Both the position numbers and the translations under genes were made by a program. DNA of 64,000 nucleotides from Bacteroides sp. Its GTDB lineage: Bacteria > Bacteroidota > Bacteroidia > Bacteroidales > Muribaculaceae. Location: contig JAAVDM010000010.1 in assembly GCA_014801815.1 (NCBI GenBank), positions 24,760 to 88,759 of the forward strand, in the 5' to 3' direction. How positions within the stretch are numbered: position 1 is the stretch's first letter; each line of letters begins with the position of its first letter. Below the pieces are notes generated by a model. It had not been told where the DNA came from. It was given only the letters and a program-made list of their open reading frames with translations, and did no database searches. This document shows positions 19,125 to 25,907 of the stretch, in pieces.

Positions 19125-19158
19125 CAAAATTAGTATACAGCTCCCGTAGGTAAGCAAA
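19125..19158 (-). promoter_or_regulatory. Promoter of the HATPase-helicase operon
   Basis: On the minus strand, TAATTTTG (19132-19125) fits the -7 consensus and TTTG (19158-19155) is a -33 candidate with a 22-bp spacer. The leader to the ATG at 18990 is about 125 nt. Confidence 0.55.
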
Positions 19159-19197
19159 ATAGACAAGTTTATAAAAAATAGATATAATAGAGGAAGA

Positions 19198-19225
19198 GTT
19201 AAAGTTGCAAGTTTGCAACTTTAAC
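19198..19225 (-). terminator. Hairpin at the TerB-like gene stop
   Basis: Perfect 13-bp arms (GTTAAAGTTGCAA and its complement) with a 2-nt loop. The stem includes the TAA stop at 19221-19223. The following minus-strand bases are pyrimidine-rich. It separates the TerB-like gene from the HATPase-helicase promoter. Confidence 0.65.
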
Positions 19226-20633
19226 CAATAGTGCCTAAATTAAGGAATAGTTCTGAACCAAATATATTAATCGGGACAGCGGTATTCTGAAAATCCCGAA
19301 TTAAAAATGCAGATTGAGCGGCTTTAATACTATAAACTCCCTCCCTATTTCGTGTAATTATAAATCTATCTGCCTCATATATCTTATCACGCTGAGCGAT
19401 AATAGCCTTCTTAATTCGGGTAATCATAGGACTTCGTTTGTCTATATCGGTTATGTCAGGCGCTTTCTCAGTCTCACCTCCAAAAGCCCGATATATTAAG
19501 GCATATTTACGCTGTATCAATTTAAGATATTTATTAAATGAGCTAAATTGTGATGCAGTTACCGGAGGAGTAAAGTTTATGCCTCCTACCCGACTTTCAT
19601 AAATAAACAAGGTATAGAGAGCTTTTTCTTGTCTATGAAGTGTAGACAGTTCAACTTCAACTTCCGGGAAACATATACTGCCATGTATAAAATCTACTAA
19701 TAAATGACATGTCACAGCTTTCTGAAAAGTCAGAATCTCAAACAACTGACGATAGAAGCCCATGTATAGGAATCGTCCCTGTTCGTTACGTTTTAATGAC
19801 AGATTGATATTATCGGTACTATGCAATTTAAGGAACATATCCGTAAATTTCTGGATTTCACCTGATATATCAATTACATCCAAATTGATATGCAAACATA
19901 AATAATTAGCCAATACTTGCTCTCCAACACGTGACTGTCCTATCTTTATCAGAAAAGAAGGGGGTACAGACATCAGATCGGTAAACCCTAATTTATGATG
20001 TAATTGTTCAATACAGAACGAGTCTGTTTTAAGTAATTTTATAGTCTTTATAAGGTTGCGTATAGCTTCTGTCGTCATAGATGGACGTAGCATAGCCACT
20101 ACTTCCCCTAATAAATCAGGAGAAGTATCAATATAATTCTGTGCCACTAAAGGAATAAAAACAAACTCAAAGCCGCATAATTTAAATTCATTAGTTATTG
20201 CTCTGTAACTTTCTTTTATAGCATGATTTACTTGTTTGTTATAGCGTGATTCTATATACAGTACCTGATTATCTTCAAACCATATAGGGTCAATAGCTTC
20301 TGATATGATATTACATTTTGTAGTTTCTGAAAATAGGCAGTATTTAAGACCTGTAAGTAACAGAGCTTCTTCACGGGCACATAAACCATCACTCAGAGTC
20401 ATATTACTACAAGTATCAAGAAACTGATATAATGTATCTTTATCACAATTTCTTAATATTTCTATAGCTTTAGATAAGGACATCTCATAAGCTAATATCT
20501 CATCTTGTCTGGATATATTATACGTTTCTTTTAATGTTATATACATTTCTATCTCACGTCTGTCAATAACCTTATCTGCTTGAATCAGATCAACTAAAAC
20601 ACGAGCAACGGCAGCTCTCTCAATAGATTTCAT
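19221..20633 (-). CDS. TerB-like domain protein
   Basis: A 470-aa protein. Residues ~8-105 read as a helical TerB-like domain with two acidic, metal-site-like turns: LIQADKVIDRREIEMY and MTLSDGLCAREEALLL, the duplicated A/SD-x-x-(x)-RE pattern of the TerB/DjlA fold. The remaining ~365 residues are mixed helical and not recognised. No signal peptide. It lies downstream of tRNA-Arg on the same strand, starts 22 bp after the tRNA terminator stem, and has its own hairpin at the end. TerB domains are frequent in membrane-linked stress and anti-phage modules; Shango is one with TerB, ATPase and helicase parts. Here TerB, HATPase and helicase lie in a row, which suggests a joint system. The link is inferred. 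Confidence 0.62.
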   Translation of the reverse strand: MKSIERAAVARVLVDLIQADKVIDRREIEMYITLKETYNISRQDEILAYEMSLSKAIEILRNCDKDTLYQFLDTCSNMTLSDGLCAREEALLLTGLKYCLFSETTKCNIISEAIDPIWFEDNQVLYIESRYNKQVNHAIKESYRAITNEFKLCGFEFVFIPLVAQNYIDTSPDLLGEVVAMLRPSMTTEAIRNLIKTIKLLKTDSFCIEQLHHKLGFTDLMSVPPSFLIKIGQSRVGEQVLANYLCLHINLDVIDISGEIQKFTDMFLKLHSTDNINLSLKRNEQGRFLYMGFYRQLFEILTFQKAVTCHLLVDFIHGSICFPEVEVELSTLHRQEKALYTLFIYESRVGGINFTPPVTASQFSSFNKYLKLIQRKYALIYRAFGGETEKAPDITDIDKRSPMITRIKKAIIAQRDKIYEADRFIITRNREGVYSIKAAQSAFLIRDFQNTAVPINIFGSELFLNLGTIG

Positions 20634-20654
20634 ACTAAAATCAAGTAAAAAACA

Positions 20655-20692
20655 AAAGCGTAATCTTCTGTAATACAGAGCGACTACGCTTT
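20655..20692 (-). terminator. tRNA-Arg terminator
   Basis: On the minus strand AAAGCGTA pairs with TACGCTTT, with an inner stem TCTGT/ACAGA. It is followed by a T-rich run (TTTTGTTTTTT). It lies just past the tRNA 3' end. Confidence 0.8.
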
Positions 20693-20698
20693 AAGCAG

Positions 20699-20770
20699 TG
20701 TTCCCATGGGGAGTCGAACCCCAATCGTCGGAACCGGAATCCGATATTCTATCCATTGAACTATGGGAAC
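20699..20770 (-). tRNA. tRNA-Arg (anticodon CCG)
   Basis: A full cloverleaf can be folded. The acceptor stem is GTTCCCA/TGGGAAC with discriminator A. The D arm is GTTC/GAAT. The anticodon stem TCGGA/TCCGA holds loop TTCCGGT, giving anticodon CCG (reads CGG). The T arm is TGGGG-TTCGACT-CCCCA. CCA is not encoded. Its 3' end points at the AT-rich accessory island. Confidence 0.95.
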
Positions 20771-20812
20771 TCTAAATGTGACACTTTCCTGCCTGTGGAA
20801 ACGATGTCATTT

Positions 20813-20828
20813 TATATTTGCAAAGTTA
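20813..20828. promoter_or_regulatory. Back-to-back -7 elements between tRNA-Arg and ung
   Basis: The 16-bp TATATTTGCAAAGTTA contains a plus-strand -7 (TATATTTG) joined to a minus-strand -7 (TAACTTTG). The minus one would start tRNA-Arg about 44 nt upstream of its 5' end. Confidence 0.55.
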
Positions 20829-20852
20829 ATGCTTTTTTCGGAGTTTTCTTAT

Positions 20853-20860
20853 TATCTTTG
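20853..20860 (+). promoter_or_regulatory. -7 element of ung
   Basis: TATCTTTG ends 18 bp before the ung ATG at 20879. It supports that start over an earlier ATG at 20756, which lies inside the tRNA. Confidence 0.6.
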
Positions 20861-20878
20861 GGAAAAATTTCGAGTGTT

Positions 20879-21547
20879 ATGAATGTTAAAATCGAACCTC
20901 AGTGGCATGAGGCTCTGCGCGAGGAATTCGACAAACCTTATTTCAAAGCGCTGACCGACCGTGTGCGTGCCGACTACACCGACCCGGCTGTGCGTGTATA
21001 TCCGCCGGCTCGCGATATATTTGCGGCTTTCGACCGCTCGCCTTTCGACAGCACTAAGGTGGTCATTATCGGTCAGGACCCCTATCACGGACCGGGACAG
21101 GCAAACGGGCTGTGCTTCTCGGTGGCACCGGGGGTACAGATACCGCCTTCGCTGGTCAATATTTTCAAAGAGGTATCGGCCGATACCGGTGCGCCGATGC
21201 CCGCTAACGGTGATCTGTCACGCTGGGCTGAACAGGGTGTGCTTCTGCTCAACTCATCGCTCACCGTGCGCGAACATCAGCCCAAATCACACTCCGGACT
21301 CGGCTGGGAGACGTTTACTGACGCTGCTGTGCGTGCATTAGCCGAACAGAAAGAACACCTTGTGTTCATGCTCTGGGGTAGCGATGCCATACGTAAAGGC
21401 GCACACATAGACCGTTCGCGTCACCTTGTGCTGACCTCACCGCACCCTTCGCCTCTCTCGGCACATCGCGGCTTCTTCGGCAACCACCACTTCAGCCAGG
21501 CTAACGCCTACCTGCAGGAACACGGGCTGACGCCTATCGTCTGGTAG
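20879..21547 (+). CDS. ung: Uracil-DNA glycosylase, family 1
   Basis: A 222-aa base-excision repair enzyme that removes uracil from DNA. The water-activating loop GQDPYHGPGQANGLCFSV carries the catalytic Asp and the Tyr that excludes thymine. LLLNSSLTV and the DNA-intercalation loop HPSPLSAHRGFFGNHHFSQ are also intact. Length fits family 1. I start it at the Met of MNVKIEP (20879): upstream in-frame sequence runs into tRNA-Arg and a -7 element lies at 20853-20860. It is followed by a 9-bp tandem repeat region. Confidence 0.95.
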   Translation: MNVKIEPQWHEALREEFDKPYFKALTDRVRADYTDPAVRVYPPARDIFAAFDRSPFDSTKVVIIGQDPYHGPGQANGLCFSVAPGVQIPPSLVNIFKEVSADTGAPMPANGDLSRWAEQGVLLLNSSLTVREHQPKSHSGLGWETFTDAAVRALAEQKEHLVFMLWGSDAIRKGAHIDRSRHLVLTSPHPSPLSAHRGFFGNHHFSQANAYLQEHGLTPIVW

Positions 21548-21573
21548 GAGGACGTCGGGGAGAGGTATAATTC

Positions 21574-21706
21574 TTATAAGACTTATAAAATTTATATGAT
21601 TTATAAGTTTTTATAAGATCTATAAGTCTTATAAGTTTTATATGATTTATAAGCTCTTATAAGATTTATAAGTCTTATAAATCTTATAATCATATAAGAC
21701 TTATAC
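21574..21706. repeat. 9-bp tandem repeats (TTATAAGAY)
   Basis: About 14 imperfect copies of a 9-bp unit, consensus TTATAAG(A/T)(T/C), fill the spacer after ung. TTATAA is itself palindromic, so the tract can fold on either strand. The same family recurs at 43126-43227 behind thiF. Confidence 0.8.
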
Positions 21707-21740
21707 ACACTCCAACTCTCATATTTTAATCCTTACTCTT

Positions 21741-22151
21741 ATGCAACAACTATCCCAACGCAAGGCCCGCGTCAACGAGCTGCGTGCCCAAGGCTATAAC
21801 TGCGCACAGAGTATGTTCATGGCCTTCGATGACATAACCGGCCTCGATCAGGCCACTTCCGCCCGTCTTACAGCTGCGCTCGGCAGCGGCGTAGGCGGCA
21901 CACGTGAAATATGCGGCGTAGCCAACGCCATAGCTCTCGTTGAGGGTATGACGGGGGGTGACGCTCCAGCCGACAAGGTACCTGCTATGGCACGTGCCCA
22001 GAAAGTGATAGCCCGCTTCGCCGATGCAAACGGCGGCTGTCTGCGCTGCTGTGACCTCAAGCATCCCGGCGCACCAAAGAGCTGTAACCAACTGATAACC
22101 GAGGGCGTCGAAATGCTGCACGAGGCTCTTCAGCAGCGACAGGCCGAATGA
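21741..22151 (+). CDS. C_GCAxxG_C_C family protein
   Basis: A 136-aa redox or metal-linked protein of the C_GCAxxG_C_C family (function unproven). The family cysteines are visible: GYNCAQS near residue 20, GTREICGVANA near 58, then GGCLRCCDL and KSCNQL near the C-terminus. A glycine-rich stretch (LGSGVGG) precedes the second Cys. It is soluble with no signal peptide. Its stop overlaps the ATG of the next gene by 4 bp (ATGA), so the two are translationally coupled. Confidence 0.88.
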   Translation: MQQLSQRKARVNELRAQGYNCAQSMFMAFDDITGLDQATSARLTAALGSGVGGTREICGVANAIALVEGMTGGDAPADKVPAMARAQKVIARFADANGGCLRCCDLKHPGAPKSCNQLITEGVEMLHEALQQRQAE

Positions 22152-23431
22152 GGTGGTACCGATTCCGTGCTATGTGGCAACGCACTGTGGCGTTGCTCTG
22201 CATGATTATAGCAATACACTCGGTCACAGGCGCCACTGACACAGCCACACGTATCTTTGACCCGGCTTTCCGCACCCTTAGAATAGAGTCGTCGATGGGT
22301 TTCATGCAGGCACCGGTAATACGCCTCAACAGCGGAGACAAAATAATCGTGTCGTTTGACGAAATAGGCGACGACTTCTCACAACTGCAATACTCACTGC
22401 TGCACTGCAACGCCGACTGGCAACCCTCACGGCTGCTTGAATCGGAATATCTCGACGGTTTCAACGTAGCGGACGTAGATGATTACGCCTTCTCGACCAA
22501 CACCTTCATACATTTCGTAAACTATCGTATCGAGGTACCCAACGAGTATATGCAGCCGCTGGTGTCAGGCAACTACCTGCTGCGTGTCTATGACCGCGAC
22601 GAACCCGAAAACACGCTCCTTCAGGCCCGTTTCGCCGTCTCCGAAGCACGTACAGGCATATCAGGCGAAGCCTCGGGACGTACCGACCGAGGACACAATA
22701 CCGAGTGGCAACAGCTCGAATTTCTGGTCAATACGGCGGAAATCAACGTAGGTAATCCCTTTCAGGACCTTATAGTGACCGTCACCCAGAACAACACCCC
22801 CTCCACCACACGCACCATAACACACCCGCTGCGTGTCGAGGGTTCGAACGTGATATTCGCACATTCGCCCGAACTGATTTTTGACTCAGGCAACGAGTTC
22901 AGACGCTTCGAGACAATACGTACCAACTATCCGGGTATGCACGTAGACTCTATGCGCTACGGCGGCTCGAATTATCACGCCTATCTGATGCACGACATTC
23001 CGCGTGTGTGGCGTGACTATAAGTATGATGAGACTCAGCACGGACGCTTCAAGATACGCGAATATAATTCGACTGACTCCGACCTCGGTGCAGACTATGT
23101 GACAGTACACTTCACTCTCGAAACGCCGGAGATGCCGGGTGCGCGTGTGTACGTTGACGGCGACATGACACATCACCTCACCGATGATGCCTACCGCATG
23201 GAATACGACCGCGCTGCGGGAGCATACACTCTCCAACTACCGCTGAAACAGGGTTCGTACAACTACCGTTACACCGTGATACCTCCCGGAGGCAAAGAAG
23301 CGGTTCCGGCACCGATAGAGGGCAACCACTTTGAAACGCTCAACGAATATCTCATAAAGGTGTACTACCGTCCGCCGGGTGCGCGGGCCGACCGGCTCAT
23401 AGGTCACGCTCAGATGATGGCCACGCCGTGA
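22148..23431 (+). CDS. DUF5103 domain protein, exported
   Basis: A 427-aa protein of the DUF5103 family, widespread in Bacteroidetes and of unknown function. A hydrophobic N-terminus (VALLCMIIAIHSVTGA) acts as a signal peptide, so it is periplasmic or surface. The family core is seen in IRLNSGDKIIVSFDE, YSLLHCNADWQPS, and the C-terminal YNYRYTVIPPGG-x-EGNHFETLNEY segment, which resembles a carbohydrate-binding-like beta sandwich. The ATG at 22148 overlaps the previous stop; a start at 22172 (MWQRTV) is also possible. It lies 24 bp before the DUF3109 gene in the same direction. Confidence 0.85.
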   Translation: MRWYRFRAMWQRTVALLCMIIAIHSVTGATDTATRIFDPAFRTLRIESSMGFMQAPVIRLNSGDKIIVSFDEIGDDFSQLQYSLLHCNADWQPSRLLESEYLDGFNVADVDDYAFSTNTFIHFVNYRIEVPNEYMQPLVSGNYLLRVYDRDEPENTLLQARFAVSEARTGISGEASGRTDRGHNTEWQQLEFLVNTAEINVGNPFQDLIVTVTQNNTPSTTRTITHPLRVEGSNVIFAHSPELIFDSGNEFRRFETIRTNYPGMHVDSMRYGGSNYHAYLMHDIPRVWRDYKYDETQHGRFKIREYNSTDSDLGADYVTVHFTLETPEMPGARVYVDGDMTHHLTDDAYRMEYDRAAGAYTLQLPLKQGSYNYRYTVIPPGGKEAVPAPIEGNHFETLNEYLIKVYYRPPGARADRLIGHAQMMATP

Positions 23432-23455
23432 GGCGGAATCAAAGACTTAAAATTT

Positions 23456-24049
23456 ATGTTACAGATTAAAGATACTCTCGTCTCTCTCGACCTCATCGAA
23501 GAATTTTTCTGCTGCGACCTTGACCGTTGTCTCGGTGAATGTTGTATCGAAGGTGATGCCGGCGCTCCGGTCACTGCCGAAGAAGTGGAACGGCTGCGCG
23601 AGAACATGCACCTCATTCGTCCTCTGCTCACACCGGCGGCACAGCGTGTCGTCGACGAACAGGGGCCTGCCTACGTCGACTCCGAAGGCGACCTCGTCAC
23701 CTCGATAGTCGGAGGCCGCGACTGTGTGTTCACCACATACGCCCCCGGCGGCAAATGCCTCTGTGCCCTCGAAGCCGCCTCGCGTGCCGGAAAACTGCCA
23801 CCGCTCAAACCCATATCCTGTCATCTCTATCCGGTGCGTCTTAAAGACTACGGAGGCTTTACAGCCGTCAACTATCACCGCTGGAAGATATGCCGCAGTG
23901 CCGTGACATGCGGACGCTCACGCGGACTGCGTGTCTACGAATTTCTGAAAGAACCGCTGATACGCCGTTTCGGACAGGAATGGTATGACGAACTCGACCT
24001 CACGGCACGCGAATATCTCAAACAATATCCTGTCTCTCCACGCCGGTAA
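23456..24049 (+). CDS. DUF3109 cysteine-rich protein
   Basis: A 197-aa cytoplasmic protein of the DUF3109 family, function unknown. It is cysteine-rich: FFCCDLDRCLGECC near residue 18, GRDCVFT near 88, GKCLCALE near 99, SCHLYP near 122, then KICRSAVTCG. The pattern resembles YkgJ-type metal or Fe-S proteins. It follows the DUF5103 gene by 24 bp and probably belongs to the same transcript. Confidence 0.85.
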   Translation: MLQIKDTLVSLDLIEEFFCCDLDRCLGECCIEGDAGAPVTAEEVERLRENMHLIRPLLTPAAQRVVDEQGPAYVDSEGDLVTSIVGGRDCVFTTYAPGGKCLCALEAASRAGKLPPLKPISCHLYPVRLKDYGGFTAVNYHRWKICRSAVTCGRSRGLRVYEFLKEPLIRRFGQEWYDELDLTAREYLKQYPVSPRR

Positions 24050-24127
24050 AACCGGGAAAAGAGATTTTTTTGGAGCGCATTTTGTTTTTTTAACATTATT
24101 ACTATCGCGCTCCCTGAGCATTATAGT

Positions 24128-24135
24128 TACCTTTG
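24128..24135 (+). promoter_or_regulatory. -7 element upstream of a hairpin leader
   Basis: TACCTTTG fits TAnnTTTG. A transcript from here would reach the hairpin at 24187-24220 after about 80 nt and cls after about 185 nt. Confidence 0.5.
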
Positions 24136-24186
24136 CGATAGTTTTATATTCCTAACATGTAAGAATTTATTTAGTTAAGCCAACAG

Positions 24187-24220
24187 GGGCACGCTGATGT
24201 TGTGAAACATCGGCGTGCCC
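24187..24220 (+). terminator. 15-bp stem in the cls leader
   Basis: GGGCACGCTGATGTT pairs with AACATCGGCGTGCCC (one G-T pair) around a GTGA tetraloop. Only TTTGAGC follows, so the T tract is weak. It is either a terminator of a ~85-nt small RNA or of the preceding operon, or an attenuator of cls. Confidence 0.55.
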
Positions 24221-24326
24221 TTTGAGCATAGAAATATTGGTAATCTCATAATTTATACCTAACTTAGAGGCTCTAAGCTGACTGTCACGATCCACGCGAC
24301 GTTCTTCCCTGTCAATATCCGAATCT

Positions 24327-25790
24327 ATGCCATTCTGGTTGTCCATCACATTTACGGCCCTCTACGGACTGACTATACTCACACTTATAATCGTAGTGCT
24401 GTCAGAAAACCGTAATCCCATCCGGTCATTGGCCTGGGTGCTGGCTCTTGCGTTCCTTCCGGGAGTAGGTCTGCTGTTCTATCTGTTCTTCGGACGCAGC
24501 ATGAAAGGACGCCACATGATTTCACGCCACAATAAGCGCAAACTGATGCGACATCACCTGTCGCCACCGGTAGATCTCAATGCGCTTGACCTTCCACCCT
24601 CACGGCGACAACTGGTAAAAATGGCCCGTCAGCTGTGTCATGCACCCCTGACACTCAACAACACAATCGAAGTCTTTACAGACGGTGTGGCAAAATTCGA
24701 CAGTCTGAAACGCGATCTCAGAAACGCCCGCCAGTCGATACTGCTGCAATACTACATATTTCAGGACGATAAACTAGGTAACGAAATAGCCGACATACTC
24801 ATAGAACGTGCCCGGGCCGGTGTCATGGTCAAGGTCATCTACGACCATGTAGGTTCATTCGGGGCGAGCCGTGCATTCTTCAAACGTATGAAAGCGGCCG
24901 GAATAGACACCCATCCTTTCTTCCGTGTAACATTCCCACAGTTAGCCAACCGCATAAACTGGCGCAACCACCGTAAACTCGTCGTCATAGACGGCACCAT
25001 AGGCTACATCGGCGGTATGAATATAGCCGACCGCTATCTGGGTACCCCCATTCCAAAGGGACTGAAACGGCGCCGCGAGGAGAAACGACGTGCCGAAGGG
25101 GGTGTATGGCGCGACACACATTTCCGCCTTACCGGCGATATTGTCGAAACGCTTGTCTACTCGTTTGCAATCGACTGGAACTTCATGAAGAAGACTCCGC
25201 GCTTCGTAGCGCCTCACTGCAAACCTTCACCCCACCGCAACAACGTAGGGGTGCAGATGGTGGCCAGCGGCCCTATGGAACCATACGACAATCTCTCAAT
25301 GATGTTTCTCAAGGCTATCACATGTGCGCGCCGCTCCGTCTACATACAGACACCCTACTTCCTGCCTACCGAAAGTCTGCTGCGGGCACTTGAAATCGCC
25401 GCTATGAGTCAGGTTGACGTGCGAGTGATGATACCGGAACGCAGCGACTCGCACATGCTCCAGTTAGCCTCCTACTCCTACGTCACGCAGTGTCTCCGAG
25501 CCGGTATAAAAGTCTACTTCTACGAACCCGGTATGCTGCACGCCAAAGTGATAGTCATCGACAACGACCTCGTTACCGCCGGCTCAACCAACTTCGACTT
25601 CCGCAGCCTCGAAAACAACTTCGAATGTAACCTCGTAGTCTACGACCCGGCCTTCAACGCCCGTATGCGCGACATCTTCTTCACCGACCTCGCCCACTGC
25701 CGCAAAATCACCCTCACCGACTGGCAGCGCCGTCCGCGCCTCCAGCGCGCCCTCGAATCGCTCGTCCGCCTCCTCGCCCCGATACTCTGA
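24327..25790 (+). CDS. cls: Cardiolipin synthase
   Basis: A 487-aa inner-membrane phospholipase-D-family enzyme that joins two phosphatidylglycerol molecules into cardiolipin. Two N-terminal membrane helices lie at about residues 3-25 and 33-54 (TILTLIIVVL, then AFLPGVGLLFYLFFG). Two HxKxxxxD motifs are intact: NHRKLVVIDG near residue 214 and HAKVIVIDND near 407, followed by GSTNFDFRSL. Length is typical for bacterial Cls. A -7 element and a hairpin lie in its leader, and a bidirectional terminator lies behind it. PLD-type Cls and related PG synthases are hard to separate by sequence alone. Confidence 0.93.
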   Translation: MPFWLSITFTALYGLTILTLIIVVLSENRNPIRSLAWVLALAFLPGVGLLFYLFFGRSMKGRHMISRHNKRKLMRHHLSPPVDLNALDLPPSRRQLVKMARQLCHAPLTLNNTIEVFTDGVAKFDSLKRDLRNARQSILLQYYIFQDDKLGNEIADILIERARAGVMVKVIYDHVGSFGASRAFFKRMKAAGIDTHPFFRVTFPQLANRINWRNHRKLVVIDGTIGYIGGMNIADRYLGTPIPKGLKRRREEKRRAEGGVWRDTHFRLTGDIVETLVYSFAIDWNFMKKTPRFVAPHCKPSPHRNNVGVQMVASGPMEPYDNLSMMFLKAITCARRSVYIQTPYFLPTESLLRALEIAAMSQVDVRVMIPERSDSHMLQLASYSYVTQCLRAGIKVYFYEPGMLHAKVIVIDNDLVTAGSTNFDFRSLENNFECNLVVYDPAFNARMRDIFFTDLAHCRKITLTDWQRRPRLQRALESLVRLLAPIL

Positions 25791-25830
25791 CCGACATTCA
25801 ACAATATAAATGACAGAAATATAAATAACA

Positions 25831-25865
25831 GACCGTCCCAGCAGCACAGTGCTGCCGGGACGGTC
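25831..25865. terminator. Bidirectional terminator
   Basis: GACCGTCCC and GGGACGGTC flank an inner GCAGCAC/GTGCTGC stem with one bulged position per side. It sits between the converging cls and the 1554-aa gene. Confidence 0.8.
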
Positions 25866-25907
25866 TTCGTTAAAGGGAGAGTCTGTCACAGACTCACGGG
25901 AATCGTT

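Noticed and set aside
20756-20878. N-terminal extension of ung
   Set aside because: It would begin inside tRNA-Arg and read through the promoter region; the family starts at MNVKIEP.
21574-21706. CRISPR array
   Set aside because: Units are 9 bp and contiguous, with no spacers and no cas genes.
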